From Holdemania massiliensis AP2 (GTDB taxonomy: Bacteria; Bacillota_I; Bacilli_A; Erysipelotrichales; Erysipelotrichaceae), in the NCBI RefSeq assembly GCF_000327285.1, contig NZ_HE998570.1:231387-295386 (forward strand): a stretch of DNA of 64,000 nt. The letters are read 5' to 3'. Positions 41,717-50,694 of this stretch are shown one piece after another (within the stretch, counting starts at the first letter, position 1; each line of letters starts with the position of its first letter). A program made the translations under genes and the position numbers. The notes beneath the pieces are model-generated. The model saw only the letters and a list, made by a program, of their open reading frames with translations. It was not told the origin of the DNA and made no database searches.

Positions 41717-42901
41717 ATGGCAAAAGCAAAATTTGACAGATCTAAAGAGCATGTCAATATCGGTACCATCGGTCACGTTGACCATGGTAAAACTACACTG
41801 ACAGCCGCTATTACAAACCACCTGGCTAAGAACGGTATGGCTGAAGCTAAGGCTTACGACCAGATCGATGGTGCGCCGGAAGAGAAGCAGCGCGGTATTA
41901 CAATCAACACTGCACACGTTGAATACCAGACGGCAACTCGCCACTATGCTCACGTTGACTGCCCGGGCCACGCTGACTACATCAAGAACATGATCACAGG
42001 TGCAGCTCAGATGGACGGCGCGATCTTGGTTGTTGCGGCAACTGACGGACCGATGCCTCAGACACGTGAACACATCCTGCTGGCTCGCCAGGTAGGCGTT
42101 CCTGCAATCGTTGTATTCCTGAACAAGTGCGACATGGTCGATGATGAAGAACTGATCGACCTGGTTGAAATGGAAGTTCGCGAACTGCTGAGCGAATATG
42201 GCTTTGATGGCGAAAACGCTCCGGTTATCCGCGGTTCCGCTCTGAAGGCTCTGGAAGGCGATCCGGCTTGGGAAGGCAAGATCGACGAACTGATGGATGC
42301 AGTTGACAGCTATGTTCCAACTCCGGAACGTGACGCTGACAAGCCGTTCCTGATGGCTGTTGAAGACGTCTTCACAATCACAGGCCGTGGTACTGTTGCG
42401 ACAGGCCGTGTTGAACGTGGTATCCTGAAGCTGGGCGAAGAAGTTGAAATCGTTGGTATCCACGATTCCAAGAAAACGGTTGTTACAGGTATCGAAATGT
42501 TCCGTAAACTGCTGGACTTCGCTGAAGCTGGCGATAACATCGGTGCGCTGCTGCGTGGTGTTAACCGTGATGAAGTACAGCGTGGACAGGTTCTGGCGAA
42601 GCCGGGAAGTGTTCATCCGCATACTGAATTCAAGGCTCAGGTTTACGTTCTGACCAAAGAAGAAGGCGGACGTCATACACCGTTCGTTTCCAACTACCGT
42701 CCTCAGTTCTACTTCCGTACAACGGACGTAACGGGCGTCATCAAACTGCCGGAAGGCGTTGAAATGTGCATGCCTGGCGACAACGTTGAAATGACCGTTG
42801 AACTGATCGCTCCGATCGCTGTTGAACAGGGAACAAAGTTCTCTATTCGTGAAGGCGGCCGTACAGTTGGTTCTGGAAACGTTATCGAAATCATTAAATA
42901 A
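41717..42901 (+). CDS. tuf: Elongation factor Tu
   Basis: A 394-residue GTPase that delivers aminoacyl-tRNA. [17 protein letters not shown] and [10 protein letters not shown] are the G motifs, and the [12 protein letters not shown] turn of domain 2 is present. The ATG at 41717 follows AGGAGG; an upstream in-frame start would precede the ribosome site. Ends the str cluster with a strong terminator. Codon use is strongly biased, as expected for an abundant protein. Confidence 0.98.
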   Translation: MAKAKFDRSKEHVNIGTIGHVDHGKTTLTAAITNHLAKNGMAEAKAYDQIDGAPEEKQRGITINTAHVEYQTATRHYAHVDCPGHADYIKNMITGAAQMDGAILVVAATDGPMPQTREHILLARQVGVPAIVVFLNKCDMVDDEELIDLVEMEVRELLSEYGFDGENAPVIRGSALKALEGDPAWEGKIDELMDAVDSYVPTPERDADKPFLMAVEDVFTITGRGTVATGRVERGILKLGEEVEIVGIHDSKKTVVTGIEMFRKLLDFAEAGDNIGALLRGVNRDEVQRGQVLAKPGSVHPHTEFKAQVYVLTKEEGGRHTPFVSNYRPQFYFRTTDVTGVIKLPEGVEMCMPGDNVEMTVELIAPIAVEQGTKFSIREGGRTVGSGNVIEIIK

Positions 42902-42931
42902 GTTGAGTGATTCGTTAAAAATCCTGAAAAA

Positions 42932-42955
42932 GAGATCCGTGAGGATCTCTTTTTG
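42932..42955 (+). terminator. Terminator after tuf
   Basis: GAGATCC (42932-42938), GTGA loop, GGATCTC (42943-42949), TTTTT. Confidence 0.9.
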
Positions 42956-43001
42956 CGTTTGTCAAACGCCGATGGTATAATAAAAAACAGGAGAATTTGG
43001 C

Positions 43002-44330
43002 ATGAATACAACCCGACACGATTACATTAGCTCATATGTTCTGCAGTTTCATCAGACAGCATTGCGTCATTCTGGGACAGCGCTGACGCTTGTCGCGGTA
43101 CTTCAGGGGCAGGCTCAGGTCAAGCGGTTCAGCCGGCTGACGGAAATGAATGCCGGCGATGTTTTTTTTGTCAATGCCGGTGAGGTGTGGGCCATGACAT
43201 CGCGGGAAGGCTGCGTGGCCTTGTGTGTGGATGTGGAAACGGCGCTTCTGCCGCTGGTGAGCTATCCTTACGCGGATCGGATTCAGCTGGTGGATTCCCT
43301 GGTGGATCCGGAAGAAACCCGGGAAGTTTCGCTGGTTTACCGCGACTGTATCTTTTTGAAAGACGTGCTTGAAAGCTATCGGCTGTTCAATCAGGAGGGA
43401 CTGGCCGGTCAGCGTCAGCTGATGGAAGAAAAGCTGGGACTGACTTTGGTGATGGAGTATAATGTACAGAATGAAATCAATCGTCAGTTCCGATCTGTCA
43501 GTGAGGATAAATTCGTCCGCTATTATCGGATCATTGATTATATTCAGACGCATTTGGATGCCAAGCTGACGCTGCAGCAGGCGGCTGAGGCTGAAAAAAT
43601 GCAGAAGAGCTATTTTGCCCAGCTGTGGAAACAAAATGACAACATGACTTTTCTGGAATGCGTCAGCCGTTACCGGCTGCGGGAAGCGGAACGGCGGCTG
43701 TTGTTTACAGCGGCCAGCAACGGAGAAATCTGCAAGGCCTGCGGGTTTTCTGATTCCAAATACTTTTACCGCAATTTCCAACAGGAATTCGGGATGACGC
43801 CGAGTCAATGGAAAAGTCTGTGGACAAAATCCCGCATCCCGGATGAGCGGATCCTGCCTCCGGCAGAGGGGCAGCGCTATGTTGCGGCGCAGCAGTGCCA
43901 GCTGGATTATGTCAAAACCGATACCCGCCTTTATCAGCAATATCTGTGGCTGCGGGATCAGCCTGCTTTAAAAGCTTCGTCCTCGCTCGAACTCAAGCTG
44001 GATTTGTATCATCCGGACAACGTGCTGATGCTGGGGCAGCAGCGAGTATTAACCTGGTACGGCTTTGATCTGTTAATGAATCTGGTTCGTCAGCGGCAGC
44101 TGAGCGTAACGCTGCAGATTCGGATGGATTGCCTGCAGGAAGAGCAGGATCAACAGGAATTTGAAGAACTCATCGCTCAGGTTTATGCTCGTCTGGGAAC
44201 CCGTGTCACGAAAAACTGGAAATTTGAGCTGCATAGCCGCCAGCCGCAGGAGCTTAGGGAAGCGGAAAAGTTATGCGGGTGGCTGCGGAAGAAGCTGCCT
44301 GCCTGCAAAGTGATTTGCGTGCTTGCTTAA
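43002..44330 (+). CDS. AraC-family regulator with C-terminal extension
   Basis: A 442-residue protein. The cupin domain is N-terminal (about 15-110) and the AraC double HTH is central (about 183-280: ICKACGFSDSKYFYRNFQQEFGMTPSQWK), not at the end. The last 150 or so residues form an additional alpha/beta domain I do not recognise (KLDLYHPDNVLMLGQQRVLTWYGFDLL). AraC proteins with C-terminal extensions of glycosidase-like fold exist, but this one is too short for me to call. A TATAAT box lies about 20 bases before the start. No target is evident; the Tat genes follow. Confidence 0.85.
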   Translation: MNTTRHDYISSYVLQFHQTALRHSGTALTLVAVLQGQAQVKRFSRLTEMNAGDVFFVNAGEVWAMTSREGCVALCVDVETALLPLVSYPYADRIQLVDSLVDPEETREVSLVYRDCIFLKDVLESYRLFNQEGLAGQRQLMEEKLGLTLVMEYNVQNEINRQFRSVSEDKFVRYYRIIDYIQTHLDAKLTLQQAAEAEKMQKSYFAQLWKQNDNMTFLECVSRYRLREAERRLLFTAASNGEICKACGFSDSKYFYRNFQQEFGMTPSQWKSLWTKSRIPDERILPPAEGQRYVAAQQCQLDYVKTDTRLYQQYLWLRDQPALKASSSLELKLDLYHPDNVLMLGQQRVLTWYGFDLLMNLVRQRQLSVTLQIRMDCLQEEQDQQEFEELIAQVYARLGTRVTKNWKFELHSRQPQELREAEKLCGWLRKKLPACKVICVLA

Positions 44331-44430
44331 GTAGTCAATATATCAAAAAATAAAATGATTAAAATATAAATATTCGCTATACAAATGCGGAATGACTTGT
44401 TATAATAATCTCACAAAGGAGAAACGGGGT

Positions 44431-44913
44431 ATGAAGATAGGAATTACCGAGATCATTGTGATCTGTGTGATCGCGTTGGTGGTTCTGGGACCGGAGAAGC
44501 TTCCGATCTACGCTAAAAAGCTGGGTGCATCGCTGAAAGAAGTCAAAAAAGTGACGGGCGATCTGTCCAAGGACATCCGCGAGAATATCGTCGAGCCGCT
44601 CGACGAAGCCAGTGCGCCGCTGAAAGAAGCGATTGAACCAATCGTTTCACTGAAAGAGGACGTCAATAAGTCGATTGACGACGTCACCAAGTCGTTTAAG
44701 TCAATTGGCAAGCCGGCAAAGAAGGAAGAACCGAAGCCGGAAGTGATTGAGGCGGAAGTCAGTGAAGCTGCGGTAGAAGCAGAAACGGAAGTTTTGGCGC
44801 AGACAGAGGAAACAGAAACACCGTCGCTGGCGGAAACCTACACGGGCCGCAAGGCGCCGCGCCGTTCACGTCCAACGGCAAAAACTACAGGACGCCGCAC
44901 GCATAATGCGTAA
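44431..44913 (+). CDS. tatA: TatA/TatB-type twin-arginine translocase subunit
   Basis: A 160-residue membrane protein: one N-terminal helix (EIIVICVIALVVLGPEKLP) followed by an amphipathic helix and a long acidic, Glu/Ala-rich tail ending in a basic patch (RKAPRRSRPTAKTTGRR). The FGP/LGPEKLP hinge is typical of TatA/TatB. The length resembles TatB more than TatA. ATG 44431 follows AAGGAG. It is first in a tatA-tatA-tatC operon. Confidence 0.85.
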   Translation: MKIGITEIIVICVIALVVLGPEKLPIYAKKLGASLKEVKKVTGDLSKDIRENIVEPLDEASAPLKEAIEPIVSLKEDVNKSIDDVTKSFKSIGKPAKKEEPKPEVIEAEVSEAAVEAETEVLAQTEETETPSLAETYTGRKAPRRSRPTAKTTGRRTHNA

Positions 44914-44938
44914 TGAATAAAATCAGGAGGGAAAACTT

Positions 44939-45109
44939 ATGTTTGGAAGATTTGGTACGACTGAATTATTAGTCATCTTGGTCATTGTTATCATCGTTTT
45001 TGGTCCGAAGCAGCTGCCGAAGTTAAGCAAAATGTTTGGCAAGACAATTAAGAACTTTAAGGAAGGCATGTCCGAAAAGGATTCCGACAAGTCTGACGAC
45101 GAAGAATAA
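44939..45109 (+). CDS. tatA: Short TatA subunit
   Basis: A 56-residue protein: MFGRFGTTELLVILVIVIIV as the transmembrane helix, the FGPKQLPKL hinge, an amphipathic helix (SKMFGKTIKNFKEG) and an acidic tail. This is the classic minimal TatA of Bacillota, which forms the translocation pore for folded proteins. AGGAGGG lies about 9 bases upstream. It lies 26 bases after the longer Tat subunit and 6 bases before tatC. Confidence 0.93.
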   Translation: MFGRFGTTELLVILVIVIIVFGPKQLPKLSKMFGKTIKNFKEGMSEKDSDKSDDEE

Positions 45110-45114
45110 GCACT

Positions 45115-45906
45115 ATGGCGAAGCATAAACAGAAACAGGAACAAGAGAATGAAGAAGCGGTCATGTCGCTGACCGGTCATCTGAAGGAACTGCGCAATCG
45201 AGTTCTGATTGTGATCGCGGTTCTGTTCGCTGGCTTACTGATCTGTTTCAATTACGCGGGGCCTATCGTTAACCTGCTGACGGAACAAGGGACAGAACTG
45301 GGGTATCAGTTTGTGTACCTTTCACCGCAGGCTTTGTTCATGCAGTATATCAAGGTTGCGCTGATCGGGGCGGTATGTCTTGGTTCACCGGTCATTCTGT
45401 ATGAAATCTGGGCGTTTATCCGTCCCGGGCTGGAACGCAGGGAAAACTTTGTCTTTTTCTTCGCGATGGTCGCCGGTTTGTTTTTCTTCATTCTCGGCGC
45501 GGTTTTTGCTTATAAGATTGCGCTGCCGTTTATGTTGTATTTTTTCATTAATGTCAACGCCTCAACTACCATTGTCGCGTCCATTTCGATCGAAAGCTAT
45601 CTCAGCTTCATCATGACGATTTTCATTACTTTTGGCACAGTGTTTGAAATGCCGGTCGCTACGGTCATCCTGACACAGCTGGGATTAATGCGTCCGGAAT
45701 GGATGGTAAAAGGCCGCTCTGTGGTCATCGTTGTGATCTTTATTGTCGCGGCTGTTATCACGCCGCCGGATGTTGTGTCGCAGGTTATGATTGCGGTGCC
45801 GATGCTTCTGTTGTATCAGCTGAGCATTGGACTGTGCCGCATTTTCAGGAAGCGCAAAGTGGCGAACAGTGAAGATGAGGATGAAGAGGAAGAAACAAAA
45901 GAATAG
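45115..45906 (+). CDS. tatC: TatC, twin-arginine translocase receptor
   Basis: A 263-residue membrane protein with six helices that recognises twin-arginine signal peptides. The N-terminal HLKELRNRV motif, the periplasmic-side FLSPQALF-like VYLSPQALFMQYIK, and the loop IWAFIRPGLERRE are intact, with PPD at the end of TM5. It has an acidic Glu-rich tail. Tat substrates are not evident within the window; both secreted flavoproteins appear to use Sec lipoprotein signals. Confidence 0.96.
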   Translation: MAKHKQKQEQENEEAVMSLTGHLKELRNRVLIVIAVLFAGLLICFNYAGPIVNLLTEQGTELGYQFVYLSPQALFMQYIKVALIGAVCLGSPVILYEIWAFIRPGLERRENFVFFFAMVAGLFFFILGAVFAYKIALPFMLYFFINVNASTTIVASISIESYLSFIMTIFITFGTVFEMPVATVILTQLGLMRPEWMVKGRSVVIVVIFIVAAVITPPDVVSQVMIAVPMLLLYQLSIGLCRIFRKRKVANSEDEDEEEETKE

Positions 45907-45938
45907 CCGAAACAGTCATTCAATACCGTTTCCATTCT

Positions 45939-45966
45939 GATCAGGTGAAATTCCTGATCTTTTTTG
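45939..45966 (+). terminator. Terminator after tatC
   Basis: GATCAGG (45939-45945), TGAAATT loop, CCTGATC (45953-45959), TTTTTT. Confidence 0.88.
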
Positions 45967-46047
45967 TTCGAAAATGGACAAACTCTGCCGCAATCCTAGG
46001 ATTTTGAGGGATCTTCGTGTAAAATAAAAGCAGAGGAGGGGATGGTT

Positions 46048-46809
46048 ATGTTTGTACGTGCTGAATTAAAGCGCCGAGCCAAAGAGGTGCTGAGCCGGAA
46101 ATATTTAAAATTGTTTCTGGCCGCGTTGATTTTGTACTGGCTGACGGATGGAATACCAAACTTCAAGATTTTTTCAGTGAATTTTAATTTTGGAGTTCCG
46201 ACATCACAATGGCTGGACGCCATGACGATTACGCTGCTGGGCAAAACGTATGTGGGCTTGTCTTCGCTATGGGGGCTGTTTGGTCCGCTGGTTTTGATGT
46301 ATACGCTGCTGAGTGCGGCTGTCGCGGTTTTACTGCGGCTGGTCGTTTTCAATCCGCTGGGATTTGGCGTCATGAATTACTTTAAACGCGCCGCAACGGA
46401 TGAGGAAAATGTCAACGATGTCTTCCGCAGCTTTAATCAATGGGAAGAACTGAAACGTGCTGCGCTGACGGGCTTCTGGCGTGATCTTAAGGTTTTTCTG
46501 TATTCCTTATTATTTATTATTCCGGGTATTGTCAAATCGTACAGCTATCGTTTTGTGCCCTACTTGACGGAAGATGAACCGGATCTCGATCCCCAACAGA
46601 TCCTTGCGCTTTCCCAGGAAATGACGCAGGGGATTAAGCTAGATTTGTTTGTGCTGGATCTTTCCTTCTTTTTATGGTATGTATTAGGGGCGATCACGTT
46701 CAATATCGGCACTTATTTCATCCATCCTTATATTTATCAGACGGATGCGGAGTGCTATCTGGAGGTTCGCAGTCAATACTATGGAGGAATGCATGAGAAC
46801 TGGGATTAA
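46048..46809 (+). CDS. DUF975 family membrane protein
   Basis: A 253-residue integral membrane protein of the DUF975 family, function unknown. Segments characteristic of the family are NPLGFGVMNYFKRA, LYSLLFIIPGIVKSYSYRFVPYL and the FIHPYIYQTDAECYLEVR end. Four to six transmembrane helices are expected. The start at 46048 is preferred because GGAGGGG ends 6 bases before it; an ATG at 46042 directly abuts the Shine-Dalgarno. The end overlaps the next gene by 17 bases. Confidence 0.82.
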   Translation: MFVRAELKRRAKEVLSRKYLKLFLAALILYWLTDGIPNFKIFSVNFNFGVPTSQWLDAMTITLLGKTYVGLSSLWGLFGPLVLMYTLLSAAVAVLLRLVVFNPLGFGVMNYFKRAATDEENVNDVFRSFNQWEELKRAALTGFWRDLKVFLYSLLFIIPGIVKSYSYRFVPYLTEDEPDLDPQQILALSQEMTQGIKLDLFVLDLSFFLWYVLGAITFNIGTYFIHPYIYQTDAECYLEVRSQYYGGMHENWD

Positions 46810-47455
46810 GGGAATTTTATTTGACTTGGATAATACGCTGATCGATCGGCAGGCCGCCGCGGACGCCAAGGTCAGAAAACTGGTGGCTGAGCTGTTTCCG
46901 CAGGTGCAGGATCCGGTGGAGTTTGAAAATATTGTTCAGAAGCTGTTGACCTGGGATGAATATGGGTCCATTCCCAAGATCCATATGTATTCGATGTTGG
47001 CAAAGGAATACGGCTTAAGTGAGGAACAGAGAGAGGCCTTATGTCAGGACTGGGGAGAAACCTTCGGCGATTATACCGTCGTTTTCCCGCAGGCCCGCGC
47101 CGTCATTGAACAGCTGAAAAAGAAATATAAAGTTGGGATTGTGACCAACGGCAGCTCTAAAATGCAGCGGCGCAAGCTGGAACTTTGCGGACTCGCGGAT
47201 CTGTTTGAGGTGATCGTCATTTCCGGTGAGTTTCAGGCCCATAAGCCGGATGTTGAAATCTTTCTGGAAGGCGCGCGTCAGTTACAGCTGCCGCCGCGGG
47301 AAATTGCATTTGTCGGAGATACGTTTTTTACGGATATCATCGGTGCGTATCGTGCCGGAATGCAGCCGATTTGGATTTTTTCCAACCCTGGCCAGCAATG
47401 TCAGGCGGATCTGCCGCGGATTTATCGGATTGAGGAACTGCTTGATCTGTTGTAA
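46793..47455 (+). CDS. HAD-superfamily hydrolase (subfamily IA)
   Basis: A 220-residue HAD phosphatase. Motif I FDLDNTLID holds the nucleophile Asp, motif II is IVTNGSS, the Lys is in QAHKPD, and motif IV is FVGDTFFTDIIGA. YjjG-like nucleotidases have a similar layout, but the substrate is not clear. ATG 46793 follows GGAGG by 5 bases and lies 17 bases inside the end of the DUF975 gene, which implies translational coupling. Confidence 0.92.
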   Translation: MRTGIKGILFDLDNTLIDRQAAADAKVRKLVAELFPQVQDPVEFENIVQKLLTWDEYGSIPKIHMYSMLAKEYGLSEEQREALCQDWGETFGDYTVVFPQARAVIEQLKKKYKVGIVTNGSSKMQRRKLELCGLADLFEVIVISGEFQAHKPDVEIFLEGARQLQLPPREIAFVGDTFFTDIIGAYRAGMQPIWIFSNPGQQCQADLPRIYRIEELLDLL

Positions 47456-47485
47456 ATCATGAGTGAAATATAGAAAAAAAGATCG

Positions 47486-47533
47486 AAAGCAGGAACCGGA
47501 AGCCTTGAGGGTAAAGCGGAAATCCTGCTTTTT
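47486..47533 (+). terminator. Terminator after the HAD gene
   Basis: AAAGCAGGA (47486-47494) pairs with TCCTGCTTT (47523-47531), followed by TT. Confidence 0.75.
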
Positions 47534-47659
47534 CATAGTGAGGGGATTGTTAAGCACAATCAATTCGGATGTGTCCGGCAGGTTTCACTAAATTGTTGGA
47601 ACAGCATCCTAACTGTCAAGCAAAATGACTGAAAAAAAGGAAAATTATGCAAAAAGAGA

Positions 47660-47716
47660 TTGACATAGCAGTTAGATAGAGGTAACATTAATGCGTAAGT
47701 TAGCTTAGGCTAATGA
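47660..47716 (+). promoter_or_regulatory. Promoter and DtxR-type operator of feo locus 2
   Basis: TTGACA (47660-47665), 17-bp spacer, TAACAT (47683-47688), then AAGTTAG-CTTAGG-CTAATGA (47697-47716) at the transcription start. The layout is the same as at 31520-31576. Confidence 0.75.
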
Positions 47717-47749
47717 TTGTGATCTTTCATTTGAAAAGGAGTGAGGTTG

Positions 47750-47959
47750 ATGCCGTTAACATTGGCGCAGACAGGACAGATCAACGCCGTTAAACGAATC
47801 GGCGGGAAGGAAGAGGTGCGCCGTTTCTTAAATTCATTGGGGTTGATCGAAGGCAGTGAAGTTATGCTTGTTTCCCAGAATCAGGGCAACGTCATCGTTA
47901 AGGTGAAAGAATCCCGGGTTGCCATCAGCAGGGAAATGGCCAATAAGATCATGATATAA
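47750..47959 (+). CDS. feoA: FeoA domain protein, first copy of locus 2
   Basis: A 69-residue FeoA-type protein (MPLTLAQTGQINAVKRIGGKEEVRRFLNSLGL then VAISREMANKIMI). It differs strongly from the other two FeoA proteins and resembles the FeoA type that precedes a second FeoA in many Clostridia. The start at 47750 follows AAGGAG by 9 bases; a GTG 9 bases earlier is less likely. Second feoA follows 14 bases later. Confidence 0.9.
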   Translation: MPLTLAQTGQINAVKRIGGKEEVRRFLNSLGLIEGSEVMLVSQNQGNVIVKVKESRVAISREMANKIMI

Positions 47960-47973
47960 AAAAGGAGAACAGA

Positions 47974-48195
47974 ATGAAAACGTTAAAAGACATTCCGGTC
48001 AGAGAAACGGTTTCCGTCAAGAAGCTGCATGGCGAGGGCGCTGTCAGACGGCGGATTATGGATATGGGAATCACCAAAGGCACGCAGGTGTACGTGCGTA
48101 AGGTTGCTCCGCTGGGCGATCCGATTGAGGTCAATGTCCGCGGTTATGAATTATCACTGCGCAAGGCAGACGCGCAGATGATAGAAGTGGAATAA
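47974..48195 (+). CDS. feoA: FeoA, second copy of locus 2
   Basis: A 73-residue FeoA with GEGAVRRRIMDMGITKGTQVYVRKVAPLGDPIEV, closely related to the FeoA of locus 1. AAAGGAG precedes the start. A terminator and a fresh promoter-operator lie between it and feoB, so feoB may not depend fully on this transcript. Confidence 0.94.
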   Translation: MKTLKDIPVRETVSVKKLHGEGAVRRRIMDMGITKGTQVYVRKVAPLGDPIEVNVRGYELSLRKADAQMIEVE

Positions 48196-48218
48196 AGGCG
48201 AAAACGCCTGTCTTTTTT
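48195..48218 (+). terminator. Terminator between feoA and feoB of locus 2
   Basis: AGGCG-AAAA-CGCCT followed by GTCTTTTTT. Confidence 0.75.
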
Positions 48219-48245
48219 GGAACAAAAGTTAGCTTTGACTAATTT
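48217..48245 (+). promoter_or_regulatory. Candidate feoB promoter with overlapping DtxR-type operator
   Basis: TTGGAA (48217-48222), 17-bp spacer, TAATTT (48240-48245). The spacer contains AAGTTAG-CTTTGA-CTAATTT (48226-48245), so a bound repressor would block RNA polymerase. Confidence 0.6.
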
Positions 48246-48261
48246 CGAGGAGGAACAGAAC

Positions 48262-50433
48262 ATGGGAATTAAAATAGCGCTGGCCGGCAATCCGAACAGC
48301 GGAAAAACAACACTTTTTAACGCGTTGACCGGTTCAAATCAGTTTGTGGGCAACTGGCCGGGCGTGACGGTTGAAAAGAAGGAAGGCCGGCTCAAGGATC
48401 AGAAAGACGTTACGATTACGGATTTGCCGGGAATTTACTCCCTTTCTCCCTATACGCTGGAGGAAGTCGTCGCCCGGAATTATCTGATTCACGAGCGGCC
48501 GGAAGCGATTTTGAATATCGTTGACGGTACCAATCTTGAACGCAATCTATATTTAACTACGCAGCTGCTGGAGTTAGGAATTCCGGTGGTCGTTGCGGTC
48601 AACATGATCGACGTCGTTAAGAAAAACGGCGATCAGATCCGCCTGCAGCCGCTGGCGGAAGCCTTGGGCTGCGAGGTTGTGGCGATTTCAGCCTTGAAGC
48701 AAACCGGAATCAAGGAAGCCGCCGCGCTGGCGGTCAAGTTGGCGCAGAATCAAAAAGCGTTGCCGCCGGTGCATCGATTCAGCTCCAATGTGGAACAGGT
48801 CCTGGATCAGATCATCCCACAGCTGCCTTCCGATATTCCCTCTGCCATGCAGCGTTTCTATGCGATCAAGCTGTTTGAGCGCGATGATAAAATCGCTTCG
48901 ATGATGAGCGCGGCGGTCAATGTTGAAGCTTTGATTAAAAAGGCGGAAGATAAACTGGATGAGGATGCCGAGAGTATTATTACGAATGAACGCTATAACT
49001 ATATCAGCTCGATTATTCATCAATGTTATGCAAAGAAAAATCAATCGCGGATGTCGGTCTCCGATAAAATTGATTCCATCGTCACCAACCGCTGGCTGGC
49101 ACTGCCGATTTTCATTGCGGTGATGGCGTTAGTTTATGCGGTTTCGATGGGCGGATGGTCGGTTTCGATCGGAACGCTGGGAACGGATTGGGCTAACGAT
49201 GTCCTGTTTGGCGAATGGGTTCCTGGCATGGTCGGAACGTTCTTGAATACGATGGGGGTTGGCGGATGGCTGGCCAGTTTGATTCAGGACGGCATTGTCG
49301 CCGGAGTCGGCGCGGTCTTAGGCTTTGTACCGCAGATGCTTGTGCTGTTCTTCCTGCTGTGTATTCTTGAGGATATCGGTTATATGGCTCGGATCGCGTT
49401 CATCATGGACCGGATCTTCCGGCGCTTTGGCCTCAGCGGCAAAAGCTTTATTCCAATGCTGGTGGCGACAGGCTGCGGTGTCCCGGGAATTATGGCTTCC
49501 CGAACGATTGAACAGGACCGCGACCGCAAGATGACGATTATGACGACTGGCTTTATTCCCTGCGGGGCCAAGATGCCGATCATCGGTCTGTTCGCCGGCG
49601 CGCTGTTCAACAATTCCGCTTGGGTAGCGACATCCGCTTACTTTATCGGTGTTGCGGCGGTGATCCTGTCCGGCATCCTGCTGAAAAAATTTAAGCTTTT
49701 CGCAGGCGATCCGGCACCGTTTGTCATGGAACTGCCGGCTTATCACATTCCATCCGCGTCGAATGTGCTGCGGGGCACTTGGGAGCGCGGCTGGTCGTTT
49801 ATCAAGCGGGCAGGTACAATCATTCTGCTGAGCTCCATCGTCTTGTGGTTCTTACAGGGATATGGCTTTGTCAACGGCGTATTTCAGGCGGTAGAGGATA
49901 ACAATCAATCCTTGTTGGCACTGATCGGCAATACGGTATCCTGGATCTTCTATCCGCTGGGCTGGATCGGCGATATGGGCTGGAAAGCGACCGTGGCGAC
50001 GATGACCGGTCTGATCGCCAAGGAGGAAGTCGTCAATACGTTTGCGGTGCTGTATCATTACAGCGGTGAATTGAGTGAAGCCGGCAATGAAATCTGGACC
50101 TTCGTCGCTGCGGACTTTACCGCGCTGTCGGCGTACAGCTTTATGATTTTCAATCTGCTATGCGCGCCGTGCTTCGCTGCGATGGGGGCGATCAAACGCG
50201 AAATGAACAATCCGAAGTGGACCGTCGGAGCGATCGGCTACATGTGCGGCTTCGCTTATGCTGCGGCGATGATCGTCTACCAGATCGGCGGCTTCATCAC
50301 CGGCGAGGTGCCGCTTACCCTGTTTACGGTCATCGCGGCCGTCCTGCTGGCGGGTCTGATTTACCTCTTAATCCGTCCCTATAAGGAAAGCAGGACGCTG
50401 CAGGTGGAGCTTAAGGAAACCGCGAAGATCTAA
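48262..50433 (+). CDS. feoB: FeoB, ferrous iron transporter (locus 2)
   Basis: A 723-residue FeoB: G1 GNPNSGKTT (9-17), G3 DLPG, G4 NMID, then membrane Gate motifs GCGVPGIMASR and PCGAKMPIIGLF. It is longer than locus 1 FeoB, with an extra C-terminal transmembrane end and basic tail. The start at 48262 follows GAGGAGG; an in-frame TTG 45 bases earlier coincides with the -35 element and is rejected. In some bacteria duplicated FeoB proteins divide iron and manganese. Metal choice here is open. Confidence 0.96.
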   Translation: MGIKIALAGNPNSGKTTLFNALTGSNQFVGNWPGVTVEKKEGRLKDQKDVTITDLPGIYSLSPYTLEEVVARNYLIHERPEAILNIVDGTNLERNLYLTTQLLELGIPVVVAVNMIDVVKKNGDQIRLQPLAEALGCEVVAISALKQTGIKEAAALAVKLAQNQKALPPVHRFSSNVEQVLDQIIPQLPSDIPSAMQRFYAIKLFERDDKIASMMSAAVNVEALIKKAEDKLDEDAESIITNERYNYISSIIHQCYAKKNQSRMSVSDKIDSIVTNRWLALPIFIAVMALVYAVSMGGWSVSIGTLGTDWANDVLFGEWVPGMVGTFLNTMGVGGWLASLIQDGIVAGVGAVLGFVPQMLVLFFLLCILEDIGYMARIAFIMDRIFRRFGLSGKSFIPMLVATGCGVPGIMASRTIEQDRDRKMTIMTTGFIPCGAKMPIIGLFAGALFNNSAWVATSAYFIGVAAVILSGILLKKFKLFAGDPAPFVMELPAYHIPSASNVLRGTWERGWSFIKRAGTIILLSSIVLWFLQGYGFVNGVFQAVEDNNQSLLALIGNTVSWIFYPLGWIGDMGWKATVATMTGLIAKEEVVNTFAVLYHYSGELSEAGNEIWTFVAADFTALSAYSFMIFNLLCAPCFAAMGAIKREMNNPKWTVGAIGYMCGFAYAAAMIVYQIGGFITGEVPLTLFTVIAAVLLAGLIYLLIRPYKESRTLQVELKETAKI

Positions 50434-50457
50434 GTCGAAGGGCGGAAAGGAGAAACA

Positions 50458-50685
50458 ATGCAGCCTGAAATTCAAAGTCTGTTGGGACAAAGTCTGGTCC
50501 TGATGCTTGTCGCGGGCGTTTGTCTGCTTGCGATCCGCAGTCTGATTCGGGAACACCGCAGCTCTGGTTCGTCCTGTAAAGGCGGCTGCAGCGGCTGCGG
50601 CATGGACGGAATTTGTCATAGTGATGCTGTCGAGAATCCCTTGGTCAGCGCATACCGCCAGGACCATCCGGTCCGGCACGGATAA
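50458..50685 (+). CDS. FeoB-associated Cys-rich membrane protein
   Basis: A 75-residue protein: one transmembrane helix (SLVLMLVAGVCLLAIRSLI) and a cytoplasmic Cys cluster (SSCKGGCSGCGMDGICH). Small proteins of this type often follow feoB and may sense or bind iron or iron-sulfur. It starts 25 bases after feoB and ends the operon with a terminator. The tail ends in a short HPVRHG stretch. Confidence 0.9.
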   Translation: MQPEIQSLLGQSLVLMLVAGVCLLAIRSLIREHRSSGSSCKGGCSGCGMDGICHSDAVENPLVSAYRQDHPVRHG

Positions 50686-50694
50686 ATTCATTTC

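Noticed and set aside
41699-42676. 325-codon minus-strand frame inside tuf
   Set aside because: Antisense shadow caused by the strong codon bias of tuf; no start signals.
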